DNA of 64,000 bases from Trochalopteron elliotii (Eukaryota > Chordata > Aves > Passeriformes > Leiothrichidae), in the NCBI GenBank assembly GCA_024734555.1, contig JANPWX010000358.1, forward strand, positions 971,036 through 1,035,035. The letters run 5' to 3'. The notes under the pieces are model-generated. The model was not told where the DNA came from. It made no database searches and worked only from the letters and a program-made list of their open reading frames with translations. The translations under genes were made by a program, and so were the position numbers. Shown here in pieces: positions 55,552-64,000 of this stretch. How positions within the stretch are numbered: the stretch's first letter is position 1; every line of letters begins with the position of its first letter.

Positions 55552-55578
55552 TCAGTCATCATCTTGCTGATTTCTTTT
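55552..55578 (-). CDS. CDC123: CDC123 last coding exon and stop codon
   Basis: A polypyrimidine-type acceptor (CTGTTGACAG on the minus strand) is followed by eight codons, KRNQQDDD, and TGA at 55554-55552. The human end is KRNQQEDD as I recall it, so only one Glu-to-Asp change is seen. Too short to stand out as an open frame; identified by frame continuity with the preceding exon and by the tail sequence. Confidence 0.93.
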   Translation of the reverse strand, partial: KRNQQDDD

Positions 55579-56395
55579 CTGTCAACAGAACAGGAGAGTT
55601 CAGAATATTAGGACACAGTTATCTGAAGTAGGAGCACTAATAAATCATGACAAGTGTTCCAGATACAGTGGATTAGACAGTGACTGCATTTCTAAGTCAT
55701 CTTTTGGAACAGTAAGAGATAACACTTCCAGCAAATGGAACAGAGCAATATCAACCCTCTCTCATCCCAAACGACAGGATTTTATTTCCAATAAAGAACA
55801 AGATTTGCCTTGTCCATTAACTCATGGAATATACAAGAGCCACAAAACATCGTGGTGGTGGCAAGAGTCAGTGATCCAGATGCAGGCAACCTCCCTTCCC
55901 TGCCTTACAAAGATGTCATGTTTTCATGTCACTGTGCATTAAAAGAACAAAGGAAGAGGACTGAAAAAGGAACAACTCTTTCATGGTTTTTCCTAATATA
56001 TTTGTCATGTAACTTTTAAAGGAAAAAGTTAAAAACATTAAAAGTTAAAAGCATTAGCTCCAGGCATTCAAAAAGCACAATTTCATTCATACTACATTCA
56101 TATTTACATTTCAGCAAGAAAGGAAACAGCTCAGTCCTACAGTTAAGATTTGTCAAACTACATTCCTTGCTTCCCATAAAAATAAAATTATTTAAGCCAA
56201 GTGAGAGCAGTAAAAAGCTTGCTCTTCATCACTTCAGAAACAATTAACCCAACAATACATTGTGTGATGGCTTCGTACATTGCTTTTTGTGTAATTATGT
56301 ACTCTTTGTTAGTAACAAAAACAGAAATCCAGGGACTTTGGTGTTCCCATTTGACAAAGGTGGAAGGTCAGAGATTTTTTCCTGCCACTTCTTAC
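55579..56395 (-). other. CDC123: CDC123 last intron
   Basis: An 817-bp intron bounded by GTAAGA and a CTGTTGACAG acceptor. AT-rich; no repeat or embedded RNA recognised. Confidence 0.9.
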
Positions 56396-56533
56396 CAGTT
56401 TAAGAAAGTCAATCAGTTTGTGAACGTCCTCTCCTGTGGAAAGGTCCACAAAGTCCTTGGGCAGTCGGTAGCTCAGGTAGGGACTGGGCTGGACAGTGAC
56501 TTTGCTGTTTGTACAACGGAACACTGGATAATC
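56396..56533 (-). CDS. CDC123: CDC123 coding exon (FRCTNSKVTVQPSPYLSYR region)
   Basis: Acceptor TTCCAAAG, then 46 codons beginning DYPVFRCTNSKVTVQ and ending HKLIDFLKL, then donor GTAAGA. Near-identical to the human C-terminal region (RLPKDFVDLSTGED is preserved). Phase 0 at both ends, so skipping would keep the frame while removing 46 residues. Confidence 0.97.
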
Positions 56534-58335
56534 CTTTGGAAGAGACACCAGAGACAAGAACAGTGGACATGAATAAAGGCAGAAATGTTGCTGGGACTCC
56601 TCCGTGAGACTGAGTCACGTTGCCAGTGAGTTTATTTGGCACTCACTCAACTCAACTCGCGCTTTCTAAAAATTGTATCTTTCTTACAAAACCTCTGCCC
56701 ACTTAGGAGCAATTTAAAATGTCAAACATGTTAAACAGTCAAATAATGGCTTTCATTACCTCACTTTAAAGTTTCCACAGTGCATCAGTTATTAATGTAT
56801 TTAATAAATTCATGCTTGTGACAGTGCTGTAATAATGCAGCTATAAGGAACTTTGGGCAATAGTATCTAGATACATATCTGGATAGAGAAAAATCTTTTT
56901 GATAGAATCCCTAAACTTGTCTTCACAGTTTCCTTGTATAAACACATTTTCAACTATAACTTTACTGAAATTATAATTTAAGCTTTTCAACCAATTTTCT
57001 TACTGAAGGAAAAAAACCACCTCTATAAAAGGGCCAAAAATATCTCTAAATGCTCGATTGTAGCAACAGGTTTTGGGGAATGATATAATTTTCAGTTCAA
57101 CCCATTGACAAGCCATGCTCTTGCCAGCTGTACAGCAATAAACACCTTCATTTTTACAAGACATCAGCAACTTTGCACCAGATTCTGTGACTGGATGTAA
57201 GATGAAACATGAAGACAAGTTATTCTAGTTTTCATCCAGGATTGCACTACAGAAAACAGTGTAAAGCATCTGGCAATGAGAAAAAGAAATCCCAAAATGA
57301 AAATTCACGTGTCCCACAGCCAGCTGTAGAATTGGGAATGTGTTTTAACAAAGGAGACAGCTTTTAGCAGGAGGGCTTTTATGGAATGGCTTTTTATACA
57401 TGGAATGGTTTTTATACAGCAACAGCCCCATGGTGAGACAGAGGCAAAGGCCTGAACAACAGCCTGGAGTGAGGTTTCCCTGTTTATGTGTTATGGAAAG
57501 GGCTACAGGACCAGAGAAACTCTTAGATGTTAAAATCAGCTCAATGAAGTTTGTCATTTCAGTGACCTTCAATGCAGTTCAACAGCTAGAAAATAAAGAA
57601 AAGCCCACACTGGCCAGCCAACTCTCCTCAGAAAACATCCAAGAGTTTCCCAAGATCCACTAACACACCACTTTCTATCTCCCACCCAGCTGTCCAAGGA
57701 CTTGTTAAGATGTCAGGACACTGTCTCAAGATGCAGTGAGAAAAAAAAGCTGGAATACAAAAAATGAAGACTATTCCTCCCTTTCTGCATTAAGGGGAAG
57801 TTACTTGTTTTTACAGAGGAAATGCTGCTGGAAAGAGGGAAGGAAAAGCCTTGTTCTGCAAGTCCTGGGAGTTCAACCAGAGGACAAGGCTTTGCTAAGG
57901 GTATTCCAGATGAGGAAGAAACAGAAGTTAAGCTTCTGCTTGTCTCCCCACAAGCATAAAACTGGAGATGTGGGGAACTGCATGACAGATATCAAGAACC
58001 AAGCAGAAATTCAAATTATTATATAGAAAAGTAATACATTTTAAGAAAAACTGAAAGGAATGCATAAAAACTGTGTAAAAGCAAGTTTCAGGGCACCTTC
58101 TTTGCAATGGGGCCAAAGCTGCAATATGGGCTTGTGCTGTTTGAACTAAAAATTCCCTTGCAGGCATCTAAAACTAGCAGGTGATACTTGTTGAGATTAA
58201 CTAGTAAGGTAGATTCTATTTACAAAGAGTTCACATTTCACAGGGGTTTCATTACATCACAATTTGATTGTAACAGCAAAAGAAAGAAAAAAATAAGGCC
58301 ATAAATCCTGCTGGATATTATTCAGCCTCCCTCAC
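56534..58335 (-). other. CDC123: CDC123 intron
   Basis: An 1802-bp intron with GTGAGG donor and TTCCAAAG acceptor. It contains a two-copy 18-19-bp direct repeat (ATGGAATGG..TTTTTATAC) at 57381-57417. No other element was recognised. Confidence 0.9.
57381..57417. repeat. Two-copy 18-19-bp direct tandem repeat
   Basis: ATGGAATGGCTTTTTATAC at 57381-57399 is followed immediately by ATGGAATGGTTTTTATAC at 57400-57417; one base differs by loss and the rest match. Confidence 0.85.
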
Positions 58336-58464
58336 CTGTTCTGTTGCTTCCCCTTCACTCTGGTCTCCTTTCAAGTTTTTTCCAGAGGTGAGTTCTTCCC
58401 ATGTAAAGAGCAGGGAGTCTGTTACTTCACCAAATGGATTAAAATCTATTAACCAAATCTTACC
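58336..58464 (-). CDS. CDC123: CDC123 coding exon (GKIWLIDFNPFG region)
   Basis: An acceptor TTGCAG precedes 43 codons running from GKIWLIDFNPFGEVTDSLLF through TWEEL to EATEQ, followed by a GTGAGG donor. Its length equals the human segment as I recall it. The IDFNPFG motif holds the acidic/Asn pair expected to bind metal and nucleotide in this ATP-grasp protein. The stretch after TWEEL (SGKNLKGDQSEGEATEQ) is less conserved, consistent with a surface loop. Confidence 0.97.
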
Positions 58465-58496
58465 CTGCAAAGGAACCACAGACAAATTGAAACAAA

Positions 58497-58560
58497 CCAT
58501 AGAATTAAAACAAAAAAGAGAAAACAAAACAAAACAAAAAAACAACAACAAAAAAAAGCC
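58497..58560. repeat. A-rich (AAAAC)n low-complexity tract
   Basis: AAAACAAAAC and AACAACAAC units on the plus strand inside the CDC123 intron. A T-rich tract in the transcript sense, lying just 30 bp or so upstream of the acceptor at 58465 and possibly part of its pyrimidine-rich environment. Confidence 0.75.
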
Positions 58561-58879
58561 AACCAAAATACACATATACTTAGATTATTGTAGTATGCTT
58601 GGTCTTTAGGTAAAAAGATGTCAAAATGAAAACTACCTGGGTTTAAGCACTTAAAAAATTCTAACATCCTTTACCTTATACAGTTTTATATCACAGCAAG
58701 CTATGATGTACTAATTTACTTTAATTTTTTTTTAAACAGAAGATCAGACAAAGCTCTAATAAAATGAATGTAGATTTATGTCAGATGCTTTCACAGATGA
58801 GCCCACAGAAGTTCTGGCTAATTCCCATGATTCACCAAAATCTCCAGGGAGAATGAACAAGGAATAGGGGAGATCCCCA

Positions 58880-58945
58880 ACCAAAAACCACAAAAAAAAT
58901 CCCAAACCCAAAACAAAACCAAACAAGCAAAAAAACCCCCAAACC
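58880..58945. repeat. A/C-rich low-complexity tract
   Basis: Runs of A interspersed with CCC on the plus strand (CCAAAC, CAAAAC). A simple low-complexity stretch. Confidence 0.75.
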
Positions 58946-61900
58946 ACCTAAACAAGGATTTTGCTTTCCATGAAAAACCATCTCAGCAATGATTTACCAT
59001 CCAGCTGTCTACAAAGCTGCTGTTCTTGGTCTTAGAAGGGGCCCTAAAACAGAGAGCAGGGTCTGCAAAATGCTAGTGGAGCTCATGAAAGCTCAAAGAT
59101 GCTGTACAGACATAGATAAATAAAGAATAACCTAAAGACATTTTTAATACAACCATTACTAGTAGTCCACACTAGGTTCTACCTCATCTCTAACACATCT
59201 GTGTTCTAAACAGTTGTGGGAGTGTGCACAACAGCACAACTGCTTTACAACTGAAAAATGAAAGCAGAGACTAACAAGACCTATTAGAAGTAACAGACAT
59301 GTGGGGGAGGAAGAAAAGGTTTGTGTTCCTTGAGTCACTTCAAGATACAACCCCCAGCACAGGGCCATCTTCTCTTGCCCAAGGAAGTAACAACTCTTCT
59401 AATAAAACAAAACATTGTAATAAATTGTAAGGAAATATGACTACAACTGCTAGTAAAAATTTGCAAAACCAGTATTACATCTGGAAGAAATCAGTCCTCT
59501 CAAACAGGGAAGGAAAAAGTTGCAGTAACATAAGCAGGGCTGAAGAGTTTTATTGTGTTTATTACAAAGATCAACTGGAATTGGAAAACAAGCTGTAGAC
59601 TGTAGCTACTAGACATTCATTTTGCTTTCTCCTCTTTTCCTTCATTTCTGAAGGATCTTCTTCCTTTAAAAGATCTTGCCTATCTTGACACAAACAGCAA
59701 ATCCATTCAATTATTTCCACTACAGCCATCTGGTTTCCAACACACAAAGATGCTTTGAAGCAGAGAGTGACATGGAGAACTGCCTGTCCCACCCACAGCA
59801 GCTGAGCTGCCCCACAGGCACTGACACACTGTGGAACTGCAAGTGATGGAAACCTGTGAGATACACAGAGCAGAAATCTTCTGGTGGCTCTGTTACCATC
59901 CCCAGCCAGCTCCTGGTGCAGGTGTGGGGAGTCCCAGCAGAGATGAAACCAGTGGTTATGAGCTGCAAACTGGAGCTGGGCCAGCAGCCCAGCAGGGAGG
60001 CTGTGGTTGCACACAGCCTTTCACAGGTGTCTGTCTCAGGGCAGGTCCATGGGCTACACCTCTCACAGAGCAGCTTTGAAGAAGCCAAAGCACAGAGACA
60101 ACAGTGCTGAAACCAGACAGCTACAAAAGAAACTACAAACTGGGGGACAACATACCTGAGTGGTTTTTTATTTGTTCTGGAAGGGTGAGCAAGCCCAGAT
60201 CTGCATGGTTGAGTTGCAACAGCTCTGCACTAATATTGGCACCACCAGAGCAGAGAGCCAACGGGGCAAGCTCTGCTGTCATTTCCCATCTCTGGCCCTC
60301 CTCAAAGGCTGTCACAAATTCTCATGATAAGCAATCTTTAACTTTTGCTAATGGGGGTGTCTTGTTAGCTCCAAGGCAGCACGAGGAGGAATCTGTGGGT
60401 TTAGATTCATTCTATCACTCCAGAAAAACAAGCTAATGAACCAATTTAATCACAGACAGAAGCAATGGCTGCCAAGGTTCATTCTGCAGTTCAGGGAATC
60501 TTTCCTTGAATCAGAAACATTTATATCTGATACTTCCCTACAAAAGACTTTCACAGAAATTCCTCTTCACCCTAAATACATCCAGCTCAGCTTTTTCACA
60601 GGAACATTAAGATCATTTCTCTAGAGAATAAATGTACCCTGGAAAAAACTGAAAATTGATTTAGAGACTACTGAAAGCAACATGTTTTTTCTGAGCACCC
60701 AGCAGTGTTCTCCACCTCTGCAGACAGCAGTGCACCATCTACAGCAACAGCTGTTTCCTTGAGATGGTCTTAAATCTGCAGAGCTTTGCTAGCTGCAAAT
60801 TGATGGGAAGTGGCAAAACAAACTAAATATCTCTTTTCAGGGCTCATTAAAAGGAGTGTATATAACCCTGGGTCAGTAACCAAACTGCCTCTTCTTAAGA
60901 TTAAATTCTCTCTCAAGTCTTACAGGCAATGTCATGATTTAAATACAGTTTCAGATAACTTGCACTGTGTATCTAAAAAGCAGTAGTAAGGCTAATTATC
61001 TGCTGTCTTTTGCCTGCTATTAGTAACCTTTGTCATACAAGAGCACAGAAATGCATAAGCCAGGAAAAAAAAGTTGTGCATAAGTGGAAGGGGAAAAAAA
61101 ATCCCCTACTTGTACTACATGGTGTTTTCTTCTCATTCTAAAAGGAGGAATCAATAGATTTACCACACCCTGTCAGCTTCATGCTTTGTTTTACCAAGGC
61201 ATTAGGCAGCAGGGTGCTGAAAGGAAGTGCCCATGACAAAGCCTGTTGTTTAAAGGAAGTTAAAGATAGGTAAAATGCAAACTTAACTGTTGCCTCTCCC
61301 TAACTCCAGCTGCACCTTCTTGCACAGTGACAACACTCACAAGGCACAGACACAAGCACTGCTCTGCTCCTTAACAAGAGCTGTGAGCCACCAGTGGTCT
61401 GGAGGCACTCCCTGCATTGCTCTGTCTTACCACAGTGCCTTGTCTTGAACTTGGTTTGTTGCTCACACCTGGGAGACAGCAAAGAGCAACAGCAGAGTCG
61501 ACTCTCAGGCTTTTGTGAACTCCCACCTCCAACTCAGCGAGCAGGACCTGTGGCAGCCAACTCCAGACAGTCTCTAAAGCAACTCAAGTGAGCATGGGGA
61601 GGGGGCTGCTGTCATTTACAACCACAACAACAACCTGCTTCTCCCAAGCTGCATATTTAGAGTTGAAAGGATTTCAAACAAGCAGACAGTGAACATTTCT
61701 CTCCTTCTGTAGGTGAGGTTGCTGTGCAACCAGCCTGATGAGGAGCACGGGCTCTGGAAATTAATCATGCTCACAATATTCTTTTGCTGCCTGTAACTCA
61801 CACGCCAAGGGAGAGATGAATAACTCAGCTGCAAACCACAATGGTACGTGTGAAAGGAGGAGCATCTGACACACAAAGGGCTATCTGGCAGTTTACAAGA

Positions 61901-62460
61901 CCTGAGGGTAGAAGGCAGTGAGAGAAATCTACAAACAGATATATTTTATCTCGACAGATGAAGAAACACTGCTCATTTGAGATCCCACAGGCTGAAACCT
62001 TTTACTTAAAGAATCTGTCTTCATGCCTCAGCTATGAGGCACAGCACCCAACGGCAGAATCTGGTTCAATGCTCAAGTGCTGCTCCTCATTTTCCCTGGC
62101 AGCATCCTCACGTCTGTCCATCTGAGCCTGGGCAGGTAATTTCCATTACAGCAAAGCTGCTCTAGCCCACAGCCTTGTTTTAGGTACCTACACTAAAAGC
62201 TGGGCTGAGAAATGGTACAGTTGTTGTTTTCCACATGAGACACATTCCTGTTTTGTAAACTATGGCATGATTTACTGTTACACAATCACAAAATAGTTCA
62301 GCAACATTCAAAATGAGAATCAGGACTTACTCCCAATACACTCAACTCAACTCTAATAAAGACTTTCTCCAATCAAACCTTTCAAGCACAATTCATCTGA
62401 CCAAATATTTCTCTCCACTCACACTAGGAGAAGTCAAGATTACTAACTCTGATATTGGCA

Positions 62461-62600
62461 CCTTCATAGAACTACTTAGTTTGAAAAGTCCTTTAAGATC
62501 ATCAAGTCCAACCCTTAGCCCAGCACCTCTGTGCTCACCACTAAGCACTACACCTACATGTCTTTCAAATAGTTGAGGTGGGATGTTTCTCCCCACTCCA
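62461..62600 (-). mobile_element. CR1 LINE 3'-end fragment
   Basis: The reverse complement of a CR1 3' end: 'cctttaagatcatcaagtcc', 'aacccttagcccagcacc', 'ctacatgtctttcaaat'. Frame remnants on the minus strand read VGLDDLKGLF. The match fades after about 62600. Confidence 0.85.
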
Positions 62601-62948
62601 TCACTATCTGGATGTTGAGGGCTCTGATCTGTCCAACTCTCAGAACCACAGCTGGAGCAGCTTGGAAAGGAAAAACTGGCTTCCATCTGTCACAAACTGG
62701 GCACACCACATTTATACCCCCTTTTAACAATTATCCCTTCCTATCCTAGACATCCAGATATGAACCATTTTCCAATCTTACAAGGATAATCTGAAGAAAG
62801 ATTAAGGATAATTTTGCTGAGTTCAAATGCTGCAGTGAAAAAACACACACAGGGAAAAAATAAAACCTAAGGAAGTATCTCTCTTAAAAGAAAATGCCCC
62901 AAACCTGTTTGTGTGTTTAAAAGCTTTTTGGATCATGCCCTTAATGAA

Positions 62949-63020
62949 GAGTCACAGATAATGATGAGTTGGAAGGAACCCACAAGGCCACTGAGTCCAA
63001 CTCCTGGCCCTGCACNAACA
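62949..63020 (-). mobile_element. CR1 LINE 3' terminal fragment beside a CDC123 splice donor
   Basis: 'gagttggaaggaacccacaa' and 'gagtccaactcctggccctg' are the reverse complement of the last 70 bp or so of a bird CR1 subfamily. The copy contains an ambiguous base (N at 63016) and ends about 27 bp from the donor of the 29-nt CDC123 exon. Confidence 0.88.
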
Positions 63021-63047
63021 ATTTTATACAACCTATTGTTCACTTAC

Positions 63048-63076
63048 CCTGCTGTCTCTGTACACATCAAAAACAA
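63048..63076 (-). CDS. CDC123: CDC123 29-nt coding exon (VFDVYRDSR segment)
   Basis: On the minus strand an acceptor CTTTTCAG is followed by 29 bases encoding (F)VFDVYRDSR, then the donor GTAAGT at 63047. The exon starts with the last two bases of a split Phe codon and ends on a codon boundary, so the next exon begins in phase 0. The residues match the human CDC123 segment preceding GKVWLIDFNPFG. It is a very short exon with a CR1 fragment ending about 27 bp beyond its donor. Confidence 0.95.
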
Positions 63077-64000
63077 CTGAAAAGGAGAAAAAAAAACATT
63101 AATTGTAAAAGATATATCATTTCACAGAAGTCTAAATCTGAATAGATACTTGTGTACACAGCACAATCTGCAAAGTCAATATGTCTAAAGAACTGCAAGC
63201 CAGAACTGGGTATACTTCTGAGAGGGAGGTGAAATGTTTCAAGAACTACTGTTAATGCACTGGAAAATCAGCTGCTGGGTTTTTCCATTTAATGCTGGTT
63301 TCTTCTGTTGATTTTTCTCCCATGAAGAATATTTGATAAACTCTTAGCCCAGAGAGCTTATCTTTGACATTGCTGCTGTTTAGTTTACAGCAGAACAGAG
63401 ATGTTTCAGGGAAGGATCAAGACTCCATTGTGTTGGACATTGCACAAACAGTTAATAAGAGAAAGTTCCTGCTCCACAGACATGAGGATTTCAGCAGCTA
63501 ACAAGACAAACAGGTTGTAGGAACAAAGGGGTTAGTGGCAGTGAAATGGCCGTGTTTGATGTCACCCAAAACAGACATAGCACACCTAATATCAACAACT
63601 CCTTCAAACAACCCCCTTGGCACTCAGTGACTGACTCAAAGCTGCCTTGCCTGGCTCCACTCTTGTTCCTCCCCTTGGCTTAATTAAACATGACTCTGTA
63701 TCTGCAGCTTTCCATCAGCTTCTGTTCTGTGTGGTTAAGCAAATCTTTGAGTTGTCTTTCTATTGAGCTAAAGAAATTAACAGGGAAGCATTCAGGCATG
63801 GCTACGTGCAAAAGTTGTACCAGTTTAGCAGAAAGAAAGGGAAAAGAAAAGAAATAAAAGACTTAGAACAGTCTCAGACAAATGCTGTATTGTTACTTCC
63901 TTCACTAATAAGGGAATATTTCAGCTAAGAGATTTCCCAACATATGAGGATAAACTAAACTCAGGATATGACTGCAGAACACTTGAGTCTCAGGAAGCTG
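63077..64000 (-). other. CDC123: CDC123 intron (3' part, runs off the window)
   Basis: Upstream intron ending in the CTTTTCAG acceptor at 63077. The preceding exon, expected to end in a Phe codon split after its first T, was not found within 924 bp. Confidence 0.8.

Larger units (their letters stand above)
58465..63047 (-). other. CDC123: CDC123 large intron
   Basis: A 4583-bp intron with GTAAGT donor at 63047 and TTGCAG acceptor at 58465. It carries A-rich stretches at about 58497-58560 and 58880-58945 and CR1 fragments at 62461-62600 and 62949-63020. A 147-codon minus-strand frame at 59571-60014 has no domain and no fit to CDC123. Confidence 0.9.
55020..64000 (-). other. CDC123: CDC123 gene, 3' part (partial, continues beyond the right edge)
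   Basis: Four coding exons on the minus strand (63076-63048, 58464-58336, 56533-56396, 55578-55552) join in frame across GT/AG introns of about 4583, 1802 and 817 bp. Together they encode roughly residues 231-336 of a protein that is 336 residues in human as I recall it. CDC123 is a cytosolic ATP-grasp-fold protein that binds the eIF2 gamma subunit and promotes assembly of the eIF2 heterotrimer, and so translation initiation and cell-cycle progression. The N-terminal two thirds lie outside the window; I saw no further exon in 63077-64000. Confidence 0.95.

Noticed and set aside
59571..60014. 147-codon minus-strand open frame in the CDC123 large intron
   Set aside because: Same strand as the gene, but its sequence matches no part of CDC123 and no known family, and I saw no good splice sites around it.

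Overview
The window is vertebrate nuclear DNA and reads as avian, most likely a songbird. It has intron-exon genes with GT/AG junctions, a CpG-island promoter, low coding density, and CR1 LINE fragments as the dominant interspersed repeat, with 3' ends of the bird type. Two genes are supported, both on the minus strand. CDC123 (eIF2 assembly factor) has its last four exons at the right edge (63076 down to 55552). CAMK1D (calcium/calmodulin-dependent kinase 1D) has its first coding exon near the middle (26538 down to 26447). CDC123 lies upstream of CAMK1D in head-to-tail order, as I recall from the human 10p13 interval.

Layout: 1-26446 is the 5' part of CAMK1D intron 1. I saw no second exon in it, as expected for a gene whose first intron is very long in known orthologues. 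It holds one clear MIR-type SINE (about 11402-11605), an older degraded LINE-like fragment (about 21290-21460), microsatellites, and a few motif-dense patches that could be enhancers. About 26230-27800 is a CpG island with the CAMK1D start codon, exon 1 and its putative promoter, flanked by long purine/pyrimidine tracts including a G-quadruplex-capable 10-bp repeat. About 27800-55000 is intergenic, with CR1 copies at 32.6-33.2, 48.3-49.0 and 50.2-50.8 kb, a MIR-like fragment at 36.7 kb, and a strong short hairpin at 46.3 kb. About 55020-64000 is the 3' end of CDC123: four coding exons, three complete introns and a putative 3' UTR. Two CR1 fragments lie in its largest intron, one ending only about 27 bp from a splice donor. 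A single N at 63016 is an assembly ambiguity.

The two genes are not known to act in one pathway; their adjacency is conserved synteny. The many other open frames of 60-290 codons are chance or low-complexity frames with no recognisable domains. I found no bacterial, viral, CRISPR or novel multi-gene system here. The more interesting material is regulatory and structural: the strand-asymmetry switch and G4 at the CAMK1D promoter, the CR1 next to the 29-nt CDC123 exon, the 46.3-kb hairpin, and a CpG/homeobox-rich patch at 33.4-33.8 kb. These are candidates, not demonstrated elements.
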